Shown piece by piece: positions 16,749 through 23,978 of a DNA stretch of 40,117 bases. Made by a program: the position numbers and the translations under genes. The number at the start of each line of letters is the position of its first letter. Positions within the stretch are counted from its first letter, which is position 1. Origin of the DNA: CAZHOS01 sp964534605 (GTDB lineage: Bacteria; Patescibacteriota; Saccharimonadia; Saccharimonadales; VXPC01); contig CAZHOS010000007.1 in the NCBI GenBank assembly GCA_964534605.1, positions 1 to 40,117 of the forward strand, given 5' to 3'. The notes under the pieces were generated by a model. That model did not search any database, had not been told where the DNA came from, and saw only the letters and a list, made by a program, of their open reading frames with translations.

Positions 16749-17825
16749 CTATTTAGTCTTGTCTTTTTTGGCTAGAGCTTCTTCGTCGAGTACGTAAGTA
16801 GCTTTGGCGACGCGCTTGAACTGCGGCTTGCCTTGTAGGTTTAGAAGGACTGTAGTCTCTTTGACCTGTCGTCTGCCAAGGACTTTCTTCATGATTTCAT
16901 CCCGGTGCATAGGCTCCCCTGCCTCGCGCAAAGTGTCGGCAATAACGTCGGCGACAGTCCCCTTGCTGTATCCCCACTCTTTAAGGGCGTAGATACCACG
17001 GCCGATAAGCACAAACCGCCTGTCTTTAATTAGTTCGTTATGGATGGCCTGGGTAGTAACATCCTTGCGCTTGAAGTTGCTAGACTCGATAGCTTTGGCT
17101 ATCTCGGAAAAGTGCATTGGCTTTTCCTTGTCTTCGAGAACTAGATAGATCTTGTCGCGGATATTCTTTGGATTAACCGTTGGCCACCTGTTAAGGCCCC
17201 ACACACCCTTAAGGGTAGCTAGCTTCTTGCTAACAGTCGCTAGTGCGTGCACGTGGTCGTGCTCGAACTGCTCGATGCGTTCTTGGATTTGTTTTGGGGT
17301 TGATGGCTGGCCTATCTCTTTGATGTGGCCTACAACGCTTTTGACGTGCTCTTTTACCTGCTTGGCGTCGTGATGCTCGGCAATGCCAACAGACTGGTGG
17401 TGGCTGTCATCTTCGCCAACAAAGGCAAAGGCTTCGACTAGCTGTGACAAGAAGGCGACGCGTGACTGATCGATCTTGGTGTTGTCAGTCGTTAGTTTGG
17501 CGGTTAGGTCTTTGATACGAGCAATATTGCCAAGCTCTTTGATGTGGTGTGTTAGGGCTTCTTCGATGTCGCTCATATGAGGTAGCTCTTTGCTGGCGGC
17601 CATCTGTAGGCGGACCATCACAGCCTTTTCTAGTTGGCGGACGCGCTCGCGGGTGATGCCAAGCAGCTCCCCTATTTGCTCTAGAGTCTCTTTACGATCA
17701 AACAACCCAAATCGACGAGAAATAATCTCTCGTTCTCGCTCGCGATCAATAGTCGCGAGTATATCGCTGACTACCTTCTCTACATTTATAACTGGCACGG
17801 CTGTGCTTTGGGCGGATGACTCCAT
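16749..17825 (-). CDS. sigma-70 region 4 / HARE-HTH fusion regulator
   Basis: A 358-residue DNA-binding protein. Residues 20-78 are a clear sigma-70 region 4 helix-turn-helix (ISRRFGLFDRKETLEQIGEL, then LGITRERVRQLEKAVM), which contacts -35 elements in true sigma factors. Regions 1-3 are absent. The middle (80-230) is helical. The C-terminal part carries a HARE-HTH winged helix (PMHFSEIAKAIESSNF... FVLIGRGIYALKEWGY) and a second related wing (EPMHRDEIMKKVLGRR... KATYVLDEE). HARE-HTH also forms the N-terminus of RNA polymerase delta subunit, so a polymerase-associated regulator is likely. A strong promoter with a palindrome lies upstream, and AGAGGT precedes the ATG. Confidence 0.85.
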   Translation of the reverse strand: MESSAQSTAVPVINVEKVVSDILATIDREREREIISRRFGLFDRKETLEQIGELLGITRERVRQLEKAVMVRLQMAASKELPHMSDIEEALTHHIKELGNIARIKDLTAKLTTDNTKIDQSRVAFLSQLVEAFAFVGEDDSHHQSVGIAEHHDAKQVKEHVKSVVGHIKEIGQPSTPKQIQERIEQFEHDHVHALATVSKKLATLKGVWGLNRWPTVNPKNIRDKIYLVLEDKEKPMHFSEIAKAIESSNFKRKDVTTQAIHNELIKDRRFVLIGRGIYALKEWGYSKGTVADVIADTLREAGEPMHRDEIMKKVLGRRQVKETTVLLNLQGKPQFKRVAKATYVLDEEALAKKDKTK

Positions 17826-17946
17826 AGTTGTGACCTCTTTTTACCTCTATTTTGTTAATAATCAGTGATTTGTACGTATCCACCGATGTACTGTATCCAT
17901 GCCCACTTGGCGATGAAATATCTTATAGTGATGATCCAACTCATAC

Positions 17947-17975
17947 ATTATATAACCAATTTGCTAATTGGTCAA
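17947..17975 (-). promoter_or_regulatory. strong promoter of the sigma4/HARE gene with operator palindrome
   Basis: On the minus strand, TTGACC (17970-17975), exactly 17 nt, then TATAAT (17947-17952). The spacer and the end of the -35 box contain the perfect inverted repeat CCAATT-AGCA-AATTGG (17956-17971). This geometry suggests repression by a dimeric regulator, possibly the gene's own product. Confidence 0.7.
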
Positions 17976-18087
17976 TAGAATTCAACACTAAGTATATTCT
18001 ACCACACATTCGTTTAGTCTGCAGGTATGTTTTTAGCCTATTAACACTTTAGACCTATTGTAAAAAATCACACACAGTATTTAAGGG

Positions 18088-18300
18088 TTATTCGAGATTT
18101 TGTAGATGCTCGACGACCTTTTCCATGCCTGGCTCTTCACTATCAAGCTCATTCAAGGCTTGTCCAGCTAGCGCTGCGAGGACTTGGATGGATGCCCTCT
18201 GTTTGGCTATATCTACGCTTTGCTCGAGTGTATGGCCTTTATGTTGCGCAGGAGAGGACGAACTTCCTGACCCGTTTAGAGGAAGTGGACAAAAAGTACA
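18088..18300 (-). other. in-frame open extension after a TAG stop
   Basis: Directly after the TAG (18301-18303) of the upstream small gene, the same frame stays open for 70 codons to a TAA at 18088-18090. The translation ends in a well-behaved amphipathic stretch (LEQSVDIAKQRASIQVL, then AALAGQALNELDSEEPGMEK). There is no ATG, GTG or TTG before the helical part, so it cannot be an independent gene with a normal start. It is either a read-through tail, the remnant of a gene split by a nonsense mutation, or chance. Confidence 0.45.
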
Positions 18301-18684
18301 CTAGCGTAGATGTGTAACGCTAAATTGTAGGTGCGGGGCTATTGCTGTACTGCCGAGATCCTGGAGTTCGTAGAAAGAGTATTCCCTGCAGCGGTTGACA
18401 ATATCGCTGTCTCTAAAGAGTATCTTTTGGTGAGGTAGCGCAAGCTCTGGGTAAGCGCCGGGGTGCGTGTTGACTGGGATGGTTGTTACGCCAAATATAT
18501 TTAACACTTGGACTTGTCGATCTTTTAGCGTAAACGATTGGCACTCGCGCCACCACAGATCACCTTCTTGGTCGTCCATAATTATGGCCGGTGTGCCGCT
18601 GAGCAGATAGTGCTCCCCTACCTCGAGTACGGTTTGATCGTATGGGTTATTGCCGTTGGTGTGTAGTATGTTTCTTCTGGTCAT
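18301..18684 (-). CDS. hypothetical protein ending at a possible read-through TAG
   Basis: A 127-residue protein starting at ATG 18684; a TTG 21 nt upstream extends the frame but abuts a terminator stem. It is soluble, with beta-rich segments (VLEVGEHYLLSGTPAIIMDD, VQVLNIFGVTTIPVN) suggesting a small beta-barrel. No family is recognised. No Shine-Dalgarno is present. It lies downstream of topA on the same strand, separated by a terminator (18707-18729), so it should have its own signal. The frame continues past the TAG for 70 codons (18088-18300), described separately. Confidence 0.55.
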   Translation of the reverse strand: MTRRNILHTNGNNPYDQTVLEVGEHYLLSGTPAIIMDDQEGDLWWRECQSFTLKDRQVQVLNIFGVTTIPVNTHPGAYPELALPHQKILFRDSDIVNRCREYSFYELQDLGSTAIAPHLQFSVTHLR

Positions 18685-18706
18685 TGTGTTGTCTCGGTTA
18701 TTCAAT

Positions 18707-18729
18707 AAAAAACGGGCTCTGGGAGCCCG
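18707..18729 (-). terminator. rho-independent terminator of topA
   Basis: Minus-strand stem CGGGCTC/GAGCCCG with a short loop, followed by TTTTTT. It ends the topA transcript about 160 nt past the stop codon. Confidence 0.85.
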
Positions 18730-18766
18730 GGGTGCTTGCGTGCGATGTGTTTACAGTATCACAAAG

Positions 18767-18801
18767 AACCTGCCCGAGCCTTGCTCGTGCGCTTGCAGGT
18801 T
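18767..18801 (-). other. nested hairpin in the topA 3' region
   Basis: AACCTGC/GCAGGTT (7 bp) encloses CGAGC-CTT-GCTCG (5 bp). It lies between the topA stop and the terminator, so it would be part of the 3' untranslated region. The function is unknown. Confidence 0.5.
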
Positions 18802-18887
18802 GCCGTTGCAATCTTGTAGATCATAGAACTATTAAACCCTAGCTGCCGGCAATACGTCAAGGGCACAAAATCACATTCGCAGGACGG

Positions 18888-21185
18888 CTATTTTTTCTTT
18901 TTGACAGTTTTGCGGCGTTTGCGACCAGGTTTGGCTTCTTTGAGCATCTTCTTGGCCATCGCTTCGTCTATCTTTTTGGGGTCTTCGTCTTTGGGGATGC
19001 GGGCATTCTTTTTGCCGTCGGTAATGTAGGGGCCGTAGGGGCCGTTGAGGATTCGCACACCACCGCTAAATTCGGCGATGACTTTCTTTTTATCGGCATC
19101 GCGCTTGTCGGCGATGAGTACTTTGGCTTCTTCTAGAGTGATGGTTTTAGGGTCGCCGTCTTTGATGCTGGCGTAGAGCTTGCCGACCTGTACGTAGGGG
19201 CCAAAGCGCCCGACGTTGGCCTTAATGTCGTCGCCTGTAGTTTCGTCTTTGCCCAGGGTGCGTGGGAGCTTGAACATTTCTAGAGCCTGTTCGAGTGTAA
19301 CAGTGGTAATGCTGGCCTCTTTGGGCATCGGGGCAAAGCCAGGCTTCTCCTCTTGGTCCTCTGCCCTACCCTTTTGTAGCATAGGGCCAAAGCGCCCAGA
19401 GCGCGCGTAGATCATCTTGCCGTCGCTTGGGTCTATGCCAACCTCGCGCATGTTGCTGACCTCCGCACGGGATACGTTCTCTGCAGCTTCTACGAGTGGG
19501 TGGAAATCCTTGTAGAATGCCTTCATGTTGTCTACCCATGACAATTCGCCTTCGGCTATGAGGTCAAAGTTGGCCTCGACCTTGCTGGTGAAGTCATAAT
19601 TAAGCACATCGCTAAAGTGCTCGACCAGGAAGGTCGTGACCATGTCGGCCACGGGGGTTGGCAGTAGTTTATTGCTGTCGCCACCGTACTTTTCCTCTTC
19701 TTCTGTGGGGGCGATTTTGCCGCCCTCTAGGGTGATGATATGTACTGGGCGCAGTCTGGGCTCGACGTCTACCTTCTCTACATAGCCGCGGTCCTGGATG
19801 GTGCTGATTGTCGGTGCGTAGGTGCTTGGGCGACCAATGCCGAGCTCTTCTAGCTTGCGGACCAAGCTGGCCTCGGAATAACGCGCTGGTGGTTTGGCGA
19901 ATGTCTGGCGGGCAACAGCACGCTGCAGGTCTAGAGAGTCCCCTACCTTGAGCTCTGGCAGTATGACGTCGTCTTTGGCGCCGCCGTAGACCTTCATGAA
20001 GCCGTCGAAGGTAAGCACCTGTCCCTTTGCGATAAACGCCTCTTTGCGCCCGTCTACTGGGATGATTAGCTCGCTGCGCAGTATTTTGGCCTTGGCCATC
20101 TGCGAGGCGACCGTGCGCCTCCAGATGAGGTTGTAGAGCTTCTTTTGGGCTTCTTCGCTACCGGCGAACTCGACATCGAAGTTAGTTGGGCGAATAGCTT
20201 CGTGTGCTTCCTGGGCGCCTTTGGACTTGGATTTGAACTTTTTGATAAGCAAGTATTCTTTCCCGTGTGTCTTTTCGACGTAATTTCCGATGGCCCCGAG
20301 GGCTTGATTGCTGAGGGATATGCTGTCGGTACGCATGTAGGTGATGTGTCCCGCCTCGTAGAGGCGCTGTGCCAGCTGCATGGTTTGGCGGACGCTGTAG
20401 CCCATGCGGCGCGAGGCCTCTTGCTGCAAGGTGCTGGTCGTGAATGGTGCCGATGGGCTGCGAGTGCCAGGTTTTTCCTGGATGTCGCCTACCTTGAAGT
20501 CGGTCTTACTGGCAGAATCCAGCAGCTTCTGAGCGTCATCTTTGTCTGCGAGCTTAGCGTTGAGCTCGGCCGGGAGGTCGACTGACTGTGCCAGGAAGTC
20601 TGCCGACACTTTGTAGGTGCTGTCTGCTTCGAATGCCTCGATCTCTTTTTCGCGCTCGTTGATCAAGCGTACGGCGACCGATTGTACACGGCCAGCACTC
20701 AGGCCACGCTGGACTTTTTTCCAGAGTATGGGGCTGAGTTCGTAGCCGACAATTCGGTCTAGGATACGGCGTGCCTGCTGAGCATCCACCAGCGATTGGT
20801 CGACGGTGCGAGGATCTTTAACAGCGTCTTCTATGGCCGACTTAGTAATTTCGCGGAAGACAATCCGCTTGGTGGTCTTGGGGTCTATCTTGAGCGCATG
20901 GCACAGATGCCAGGCGATCGCCTCTCCTTCGCGGTCTTCATCGCTTGCTAGGATAACTTCGTCTGATGCTTTGGCCAGCTTGCGCAGCTCTGACACAACC
21001 TTTTTCTTTTCGCTAGATACCTCGTAGTTGGGTTCGAAGTTATTGTCTATATCGACATTCATGCCTTTTGACGGCAGGTCACGGATATGCCCAAAGCTGC
21101 TGGCAACCTTGTAGTCTTTACCGAGGTATTTTTCGATTGTCTTGGCTTTTGCTGGTGACTCTACAATAACGAGATATTTAGACAA
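18888..21185 (-). CDS. topA: DNA topoisomerase I
   Basis: A type IA topoisomerase of 765 residues that relaxes negative supercoils by cutting one strand. The Toprim domain begins LVIVESPAKAKTIEKYLG (catalytic E9) and has the metal-binding D82-E83-D84-R85-E86-G87. The active-site tyrosine is Y283 in ITYMRTDS. The gate motif EELGIGRPSTYAPTI is present. The C-terminal region has glycine-rich FGPYVQ/YGPYIT topoisomerase repeats and ends in a Lys/Arg tail. No four-cysteine zinc ribbons are seen, unlike E. coli TopA. The start is TTG at 21185 with AAGAGGT 7 nt upstream, and a terminator lies at 18707-18729. It is a single-gene unit. Confidence 0.96.
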   Translation of the reverse strand: MSKYLVIVESPAKAKTIEKYLGKDYKVASSFGHIRDLPSKGMNVDIDNNFEPNYEVSSEKKKVVSELRKLAKASDEVILASDEDREGEAIAWHLCHALKIDPKTTKRIVFREITKSAIEDAVKDPRTVDQSLVDAQQARRILDRIVGYELSPILWKKVQRGLSAGRVQSVAVRLINEREKEIEAFEADSTYKVSADFLAQSVDLPAELNAKLADKDDAQKLLDSASKTDFKVGDIQEKPGTRSPSAPFTTSTLQQEASRRMGYSVRQTMQLAQRLYEAGHITYMRTDSISLSNQALGAIGNYVEKTHGKEYLLIKKFKSKSKGAQEAHEAIRPTNFDVEFAGSEEAQKKLYNLIWRRTVASQMAKAKILRSELIIPVDGRKEAFIAKGQVLTFDGFMKVYGGAKDDVILPELKVGDSLDLQRAVARQTFAKPPARYSEASLVRKLEELGIGRPSTYAPTISTIQDRGYVEKVDVEPRLRPVHIITLEGGKIAPTEEEEKYGGDSNKLLPTPVADMVTTFLVEHFSDVLNYDFTSKVEANFDLIAEGELSWVDNMKAFYKDFHPLVEAAENVSRAEVSNMREVGIDPSDGKMIYARSGRFGPMLQKGRAEDQEEKPGFAPMPKEASITTVTLEQALEMFKLPRTLGKDETTGDDIKANVGRFGPYVQVGKLYASIKDGDPKTITLEEAKVLIADKRDADKKKVIAEFSGGVRILNGPYGPYITDGKKNARIPKDEDPKKIDEAMAKKMLKEAKPGRKRRKTVKKKK

Positions 21186-21307
21186 GGCAGACCTCTTGAG
21201 TAGTTGATTTAGTGGCGAGAGTGTTGCTAGCGCTTAATTTTTTCATCGGATTTAATGTTATCACACCCTGTCAATAGTTGAGTCTTAAACTGCCCATAAA
21301 TGCGAAA

Positions 21308-21331
21308 GCCGCACCCCAAGTGGGGTGCGGC
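21308..21331 (-). terminator. perfect 10-bp hairpin, probable weak terminator
   Basis: GCCGCACCCC and GGGGTGCGGC pair around a 4-nt loop. On the minus strand it is followed by TTTCGCATTT, a poor but usable U-rich stretch, 23 nt after the stop of the small membrane protein. Confidence 0.6.
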
Positions 21332-21353
21332 AAATTCACAGGACTTGTAGCGT

Positions 21354-21614
21354 TTAGGTCCGAGCAGCTCGAGCGATCAGTACGCTCAGCAGCAACGTGA
21401 AGGCCGAGGCCCCCACAAGGCTAGCTGCAGTAGATGCGGCACTGACAAACATTGCTGCCGCAAATACCACAGTGAAAGCTACCCAGATCATGCCCATCAG
21501 GGCAGCNNNNNNNNNNNNNNNNNNNNNNNNNNNNNNNNNNNNNNNNNNNNNNNNNNNNNNNNNNNNNNNNNNNNNNNNNNNNNNNNNNNNNNNNNNNNNN
21601 NNNNNNTGTGGCAT
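21354..21614 (-). CDS. small membrane protein interrupted by an N gap
   Basis: Only the two ends are readable. The start ATG (21612-21614) follows AAAGGTGG by 5 nt, a good ribosome site. The C-terminal 52 residues contain two hydrophobic helices (MIWVAFTVVFAAAMFVSAA and ASLVGASAFTLLLSVLI) and end in ARAART. About 34 residues of the computed length are unknown bases, so the true length and frame continuity are not established. It is probably a short two- to three-helix protein of unknown function. It is preceded by a structured leader (21660-21855) with attenuator-like pairing. Confidence 0.5.
   Translation of the reverse strand: MPXXXXXXXXXXXXXXXXXXXXXXXXXXXXXXXXXXAALMGMIWVAFTVVFAAAMFVSAASTAASLVGASAFTLLLSVLIARAART
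21507..21606. other. 100-N assembly gap
   Basis: The flanks are not duplicated, unlike the other two gaps, so this one may hide real sequence of unknown length. Confidence 0.95.
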
Positions 21615-21659
21615 GATGCCACCTTTCTGCTGTGATCTTAAGGGCTCTTCCCTCTAGTT

Positions 21660-21855
21660 CGTAGTCTGCTCTGGGTACGCTCGGCCTCTGAGGCTAAGCA
21701 CGGTCCACAAAGCATTTACCACAAAACGCTACCATTAGCGTAAGATCTGACTGCTATCGAGACATCGATCCCAGTCAGACCTTACGCACCTGTGAATGTA
21801 CGTGATTTCTCACTAGTAATATAATAACATTTTTTTGATAAAAAGCTAATAGAAG
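21660..21855 (-). promoter_or_regulatory. structured leader with mutually exclusive hairpins
   Basis: Read on the minus strand, a 16-bp hairpin (arms 21772-21787 and 21738-21753, fully paired if one G-U is allowed) is followed by a short ACGCTA-ATGG-TAGCGT hairpin and TTTT (21722-21741). The two share 4 nt, so they compete. GCCT-CAG-AGGC follows before the gene. A TATATT/TATTAT-rich start region lies after dprA. The layout resembles an antiterminator/terminator leader, but no known riboswitch is recognised. Confidence 0.5.
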
Positions 21856-22707
21856 TCATTTAAGATACCATTGACCGGCTGAGCAGGCTATGGTGCCCTC
21901 TAGTTCTAGGAGGCTGAGGGCGCTTTGGACTTCGCTTGCCGGTAGCCCTAGGTTTTTGACTAGTATGCCTGTATCTGAGCTGCCGCTGTCCTTCAGGTAG
22001 GCGTAGATTTGTTGCTGCTGGGGGCTATCGAACATCAGCTTGGTCTGTTTGGGCTCCCCCGCTATGCTCAGCGCCTCCAAGATATCCTCGGCAGATAGTA
22101 CAGGCGTGGCGCCCTTGGATATTAACGTGTTGGTGCCCTGGCTAAGCGAGCTGTCTATGGGACCAGGTACTGCTAGGACGGTTAGTCCGAGCTCTAGCGC
22201 AAAGTTAGCGGTGTGCATGCTGCCGCTTTTGAGGGCTGCCTCTGGGATGAGGACTGCGTCGCTGAGGGCCGCGATAATGCGGTTGCGCTCTATAAAGGAG
22301 TGCCTCTTGGGCGTGGTGTCGCCGCTGTATTCGCTGACGAGAGATCCCCCTGCCCTTAGTATCGATTGTGCTAGGCCAGCGTGTGAGCGCGGATAGACAG
22401 TATCGATACCACACGGCAGTACTGCGCAGGCCTGTAGATTGTTGGTCAAAGCTGCTTGGTGCGACAGCATGTCTACGCCCAGTGCTAGCCCTGACACTAT
22501 CTGTACCTCATAGCCACGCAGTCCGGATACCAGGCTATCGACTACTTTACGGCCATAACTGGTTGGTTTGCGGCTGCCAACGACCGCTAGAGACGGCTTA
22601 TCTGGGCTATACGCGCCCTTTATATATAGCTCAGAAGGAGGCTTGTGTAATTGCCTTAGTAGTTTGGCTGAGGGTGCTTTAAGCGTAAGTACTTTGATTT
22701 TATTCAT
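21856..22707 (-). CDS. dprA: DNA-processing protein DprA (Smf)
   Basis: A 283-residue DprA, which binds incoming single-stranded DNA and loads RecA during natural transformation. The Rossmann-like core shows SLAVVGSRKPTSYGRK, IVSGLALGVDMLSHQAAL, AVLPCGIDTVYPRSHAGLA, SEYSGDTTPKRHSFIERNRIIAALSD and SGSMHTANFALELG. The C-terminal 60 residues form a winged-helix DprA_WH domain. The N-terminal SAM-like domain of longer homologues is almost absent, so this is a short form. Its promoter is divergent from that of the RNA to its right: the minus-strand TTGACA (22734-22739) almost abuts the plus-strand TTGACT. DNA uptake would help an organism with limited nucleotide synthesis. Confidence 0.92.
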   Translation of the reverse strand: MNKIKVLTLKAPSAKLLRQLHKPPSELYIKGAYSPDKPSLAVVGSRKPTSYGRKVVDSLVSGLRGYEVQIVSGLALGVDMLSHQAALTNNLQACAVLPCGIDTVYPRSHAGLAQSILRAGGSLVSEYSGDTTPKRHSFIERNRIIAALSDAVLIPEAALKSGSMHTANFALELGLTVLAVPGPIDSSLSQGTNTLISKGATPVLSAEDILEALSIAGEPKQTKLMFDSPQQQQIYAYLKDSGSSDTGILVKNLGLPASEVQSALSLLELEGTIACSAGQWYLK

Positions 22708-22724
22708 AAAATATGTGATAGGTA

Positions 22725-22753
22725 TTGACTATATGTCAACTTTATGCTAAATT
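22725..22753 (+). promoter_or_regulatory. strong promoter of the unidentified RNA, divergent from dprA
   Basis: TTGACT (22725-22730), exactly 17 nt, TAAATT (22748-22753), with a start expected near 22760. The palindrome TTGACTATATGTCAA (22725-22739) contains the -35 boxes of both divergent promoters, so the two would compete or be jointly controlled. Confidence 0.75.
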
Positions 22754-22757
22754 AGTT

Positions 22758-23153
22758 CATGAAAGTATTGGTTTAACCAGTACTTTATGTACCTTATACC
22801 CCCCCATTTTAACATTCAATGTTAGATTGATTTAGAGCGTGCCTATTTGGAGTCCTCGGACTCCGTACGTTACTACCCTCCACGTATTCTTTGGCTATCA
22901 CCCCTTGAGGTGACGGCGTTCTAAATCAAACTAACCCCTTTAACCGCACTTCCCTACTCGTGCTTACTTGAGTCTAGGCTGATAGTGTTACATACCTTTT
23001 GGTGGGCCCTTACATGCTTGCATGTGATTGAAAGGACCATTCAAGGTGGGTTGAAGGGTGAATTTATAGCCGGAGAGCAGTCGGTGGTGGACTGCTTTCT
23101 CGGGCGTTGAAATGAGTCTCTAGCGGTGCCCACCCCCTCTAGAGGCTCTTTTT
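22758..23153 (+). ncRNA. unidentified structured RNA of about 390 nt
   Basis: There is no open frame of note between a strong promoter and a clear terminator. Visible stems are a 5' hairpin at 22762-22786 (AAAGTA/TACTTT extended by TGG/CCA), a 13-bp long-range stem (22827-22839 with 22917-22929) enclosing GGAGTC-CTCG-GACTCC (22849-22864) and TCACC/GGTGA, then ACATGC-TT-GCATGT, and a long stem 23069-23082 with 23090-23105. The terminator closes it. The length fits RNase P RNA or tmRNA, but I find neither GAGGAAAGTCC/ACAGAAA nor a T-loop or tag reading frame. The identity is open. Confidence 0.65.
23114..23153 (+). terminator. rho-independent terminator of the unidentified RNA
   Basis: GAGTCTCTAG pairs with CTAGAGGCTC (one G-U) and is followed by TTTTT. 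Confidence 0.8.
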
Positions 23154-23510
23154 AATTGATGTAAGGGGAAGAACTTCTCCCCCTTAGCCGCGGGATGCCA
23201 GGCTTGGCATTCCGGGGATCCCTCTCTCAAAGCGGAATATTATTTATCGGAGTAAATCCAACAAATAATATGCTTGGTTGATGGGTGTCCTCACCAAGAA
23301 CTAACGAATATGACTCGAATGGTGCCCAGAAAGCCGTGTTTAGAATCAATGTACCGTTCGTGTGCGACCACGGCGGTGGCTCCAAAAATTCCAAGCTGCA
23401 CTCAAGCTGAGCGCAAAAGACCGCTTTGAGCCGGCTTTTAAATAGTTATAAAAAGTAGTTGCCCCGGTCGTAATGACCGGGGCTTTGCCCTCTTGGTGAG
23501 GGTTTTGGAG
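23154..23510 (+). ncRNA. second structured non-coding segment, + strand
   Basis: About 350 bp with no gene but dense stems: AAGGGG/CCCCTT near 23165, GGGATGCCA-GGCT-TGGCATTCC near 23193, ATATTATTT/AAATAATAT around 23240-23271, and CTTGGT/ACCAAG at 23273-23299. It ends with two terminator-like hairpins, at 23461-23483 and 23488-23506. No separate promoter is evident, so it may be transcribed by readthrough past 23153 or processed from the same precursor. Confidence 0.45.
23461..23506 (+). terminator. tandem terminator-like hairpins
   Basis: GCCCCGGTC-GTAAT-GACCGGGGC is followed by TTT, then CCCTC-TTGGT-GAGGG is followed by TTTT. A third hairpin, GGAGC-TTGC-GCTCC, lies at 23507-23520. They sit between the + strand RNA and the convergent small gene. 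Confidence 0.6.
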
Positions 23511-23522
23511 CTTGCGCTCCGT

Positions 23523-23816
23523 TTAGGCGCCAACTGGTGCGTTCTCTAGAGAGTACACATAGGCAGCGTAAGCACTTGCGCCGTGGGCAATCAGTTGAGC
23601 TTCTGAAACTGCCTGTGCATCTGGGGGTAAGCCGTAAATTAGGCCTTCCTCTGTCGCGCTGCGCTTTGTCATGCCGGCGTTGTCGAAGTGTGGCCCAAGG
23701 GTCTTCTCGATTTCTTCCGAACTCAAACCATCGATAGTAATTGTTGCAGCGGTTCGACCCGTGCTATTCCACCTCCAATGCTTGATCTGAAACTTGCCTC
23801 CATGCGCGATAGTCAT
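23523..23816 (-). CDS. small hypothetical protein
   Basis: A 97-residue soluble protein from ATG 23816, chosen because AAGGAG lies 6-7 nt upstream; an ATG at 23849 in the same frame has no ribosome site. The N-terminal part looks like beta strands (GGKFQIKHWRWNSTGRTAATITIDG), and the rest is helical with an Ala-rich C-terminus. No family is recognised. It is the only convincing gene between 22.7 and 24.7 kb. A TATATA-type -10 and TTGCTT lie upstream on the minus strand (near 23880-23910). Confidence 0.6.
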   Translation of the reverse strand: MTIAHGGKFQIKHWRWNSTGRTAATITIDGLSSEEIEKTLGPHFDNAGMTKRSATEEGLIYGLPPDAQAVSEAQLIAHGASAYAAYVYSLENAPVGA

Positions 23817-23941
23817 GACGACTCCTTGTTGTGAATGTGACAGAGCCACGTGCGTAGAACGGTCTCTACACTAGATATATACTACCATAAAATATAAAAA
23901 AAGCAATAATCTGGGAGAGCGTGTAATGGCGGGGGTAGCTA

Positions 23942-23978
23942 TAAAAGTAAAAATGGATCTCGAGTAATGAGATCCATT
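23942..23978 (-). terminator. rho-independent terminator of the minus-strand RNA
   Basis: On the minus strand AATGGATCTC-ATTACTC-GAGATCCATT forms a perfect 10-bp stem, followed by TTTTACTTTT. Confidence 0.85.

Noticed and set aside
22827..22929. Group I or group II intron in the long-range stem region.
   Set aside because: No intron core motifs, no domain V-like hairpin, and no interrupted gene at its ends.
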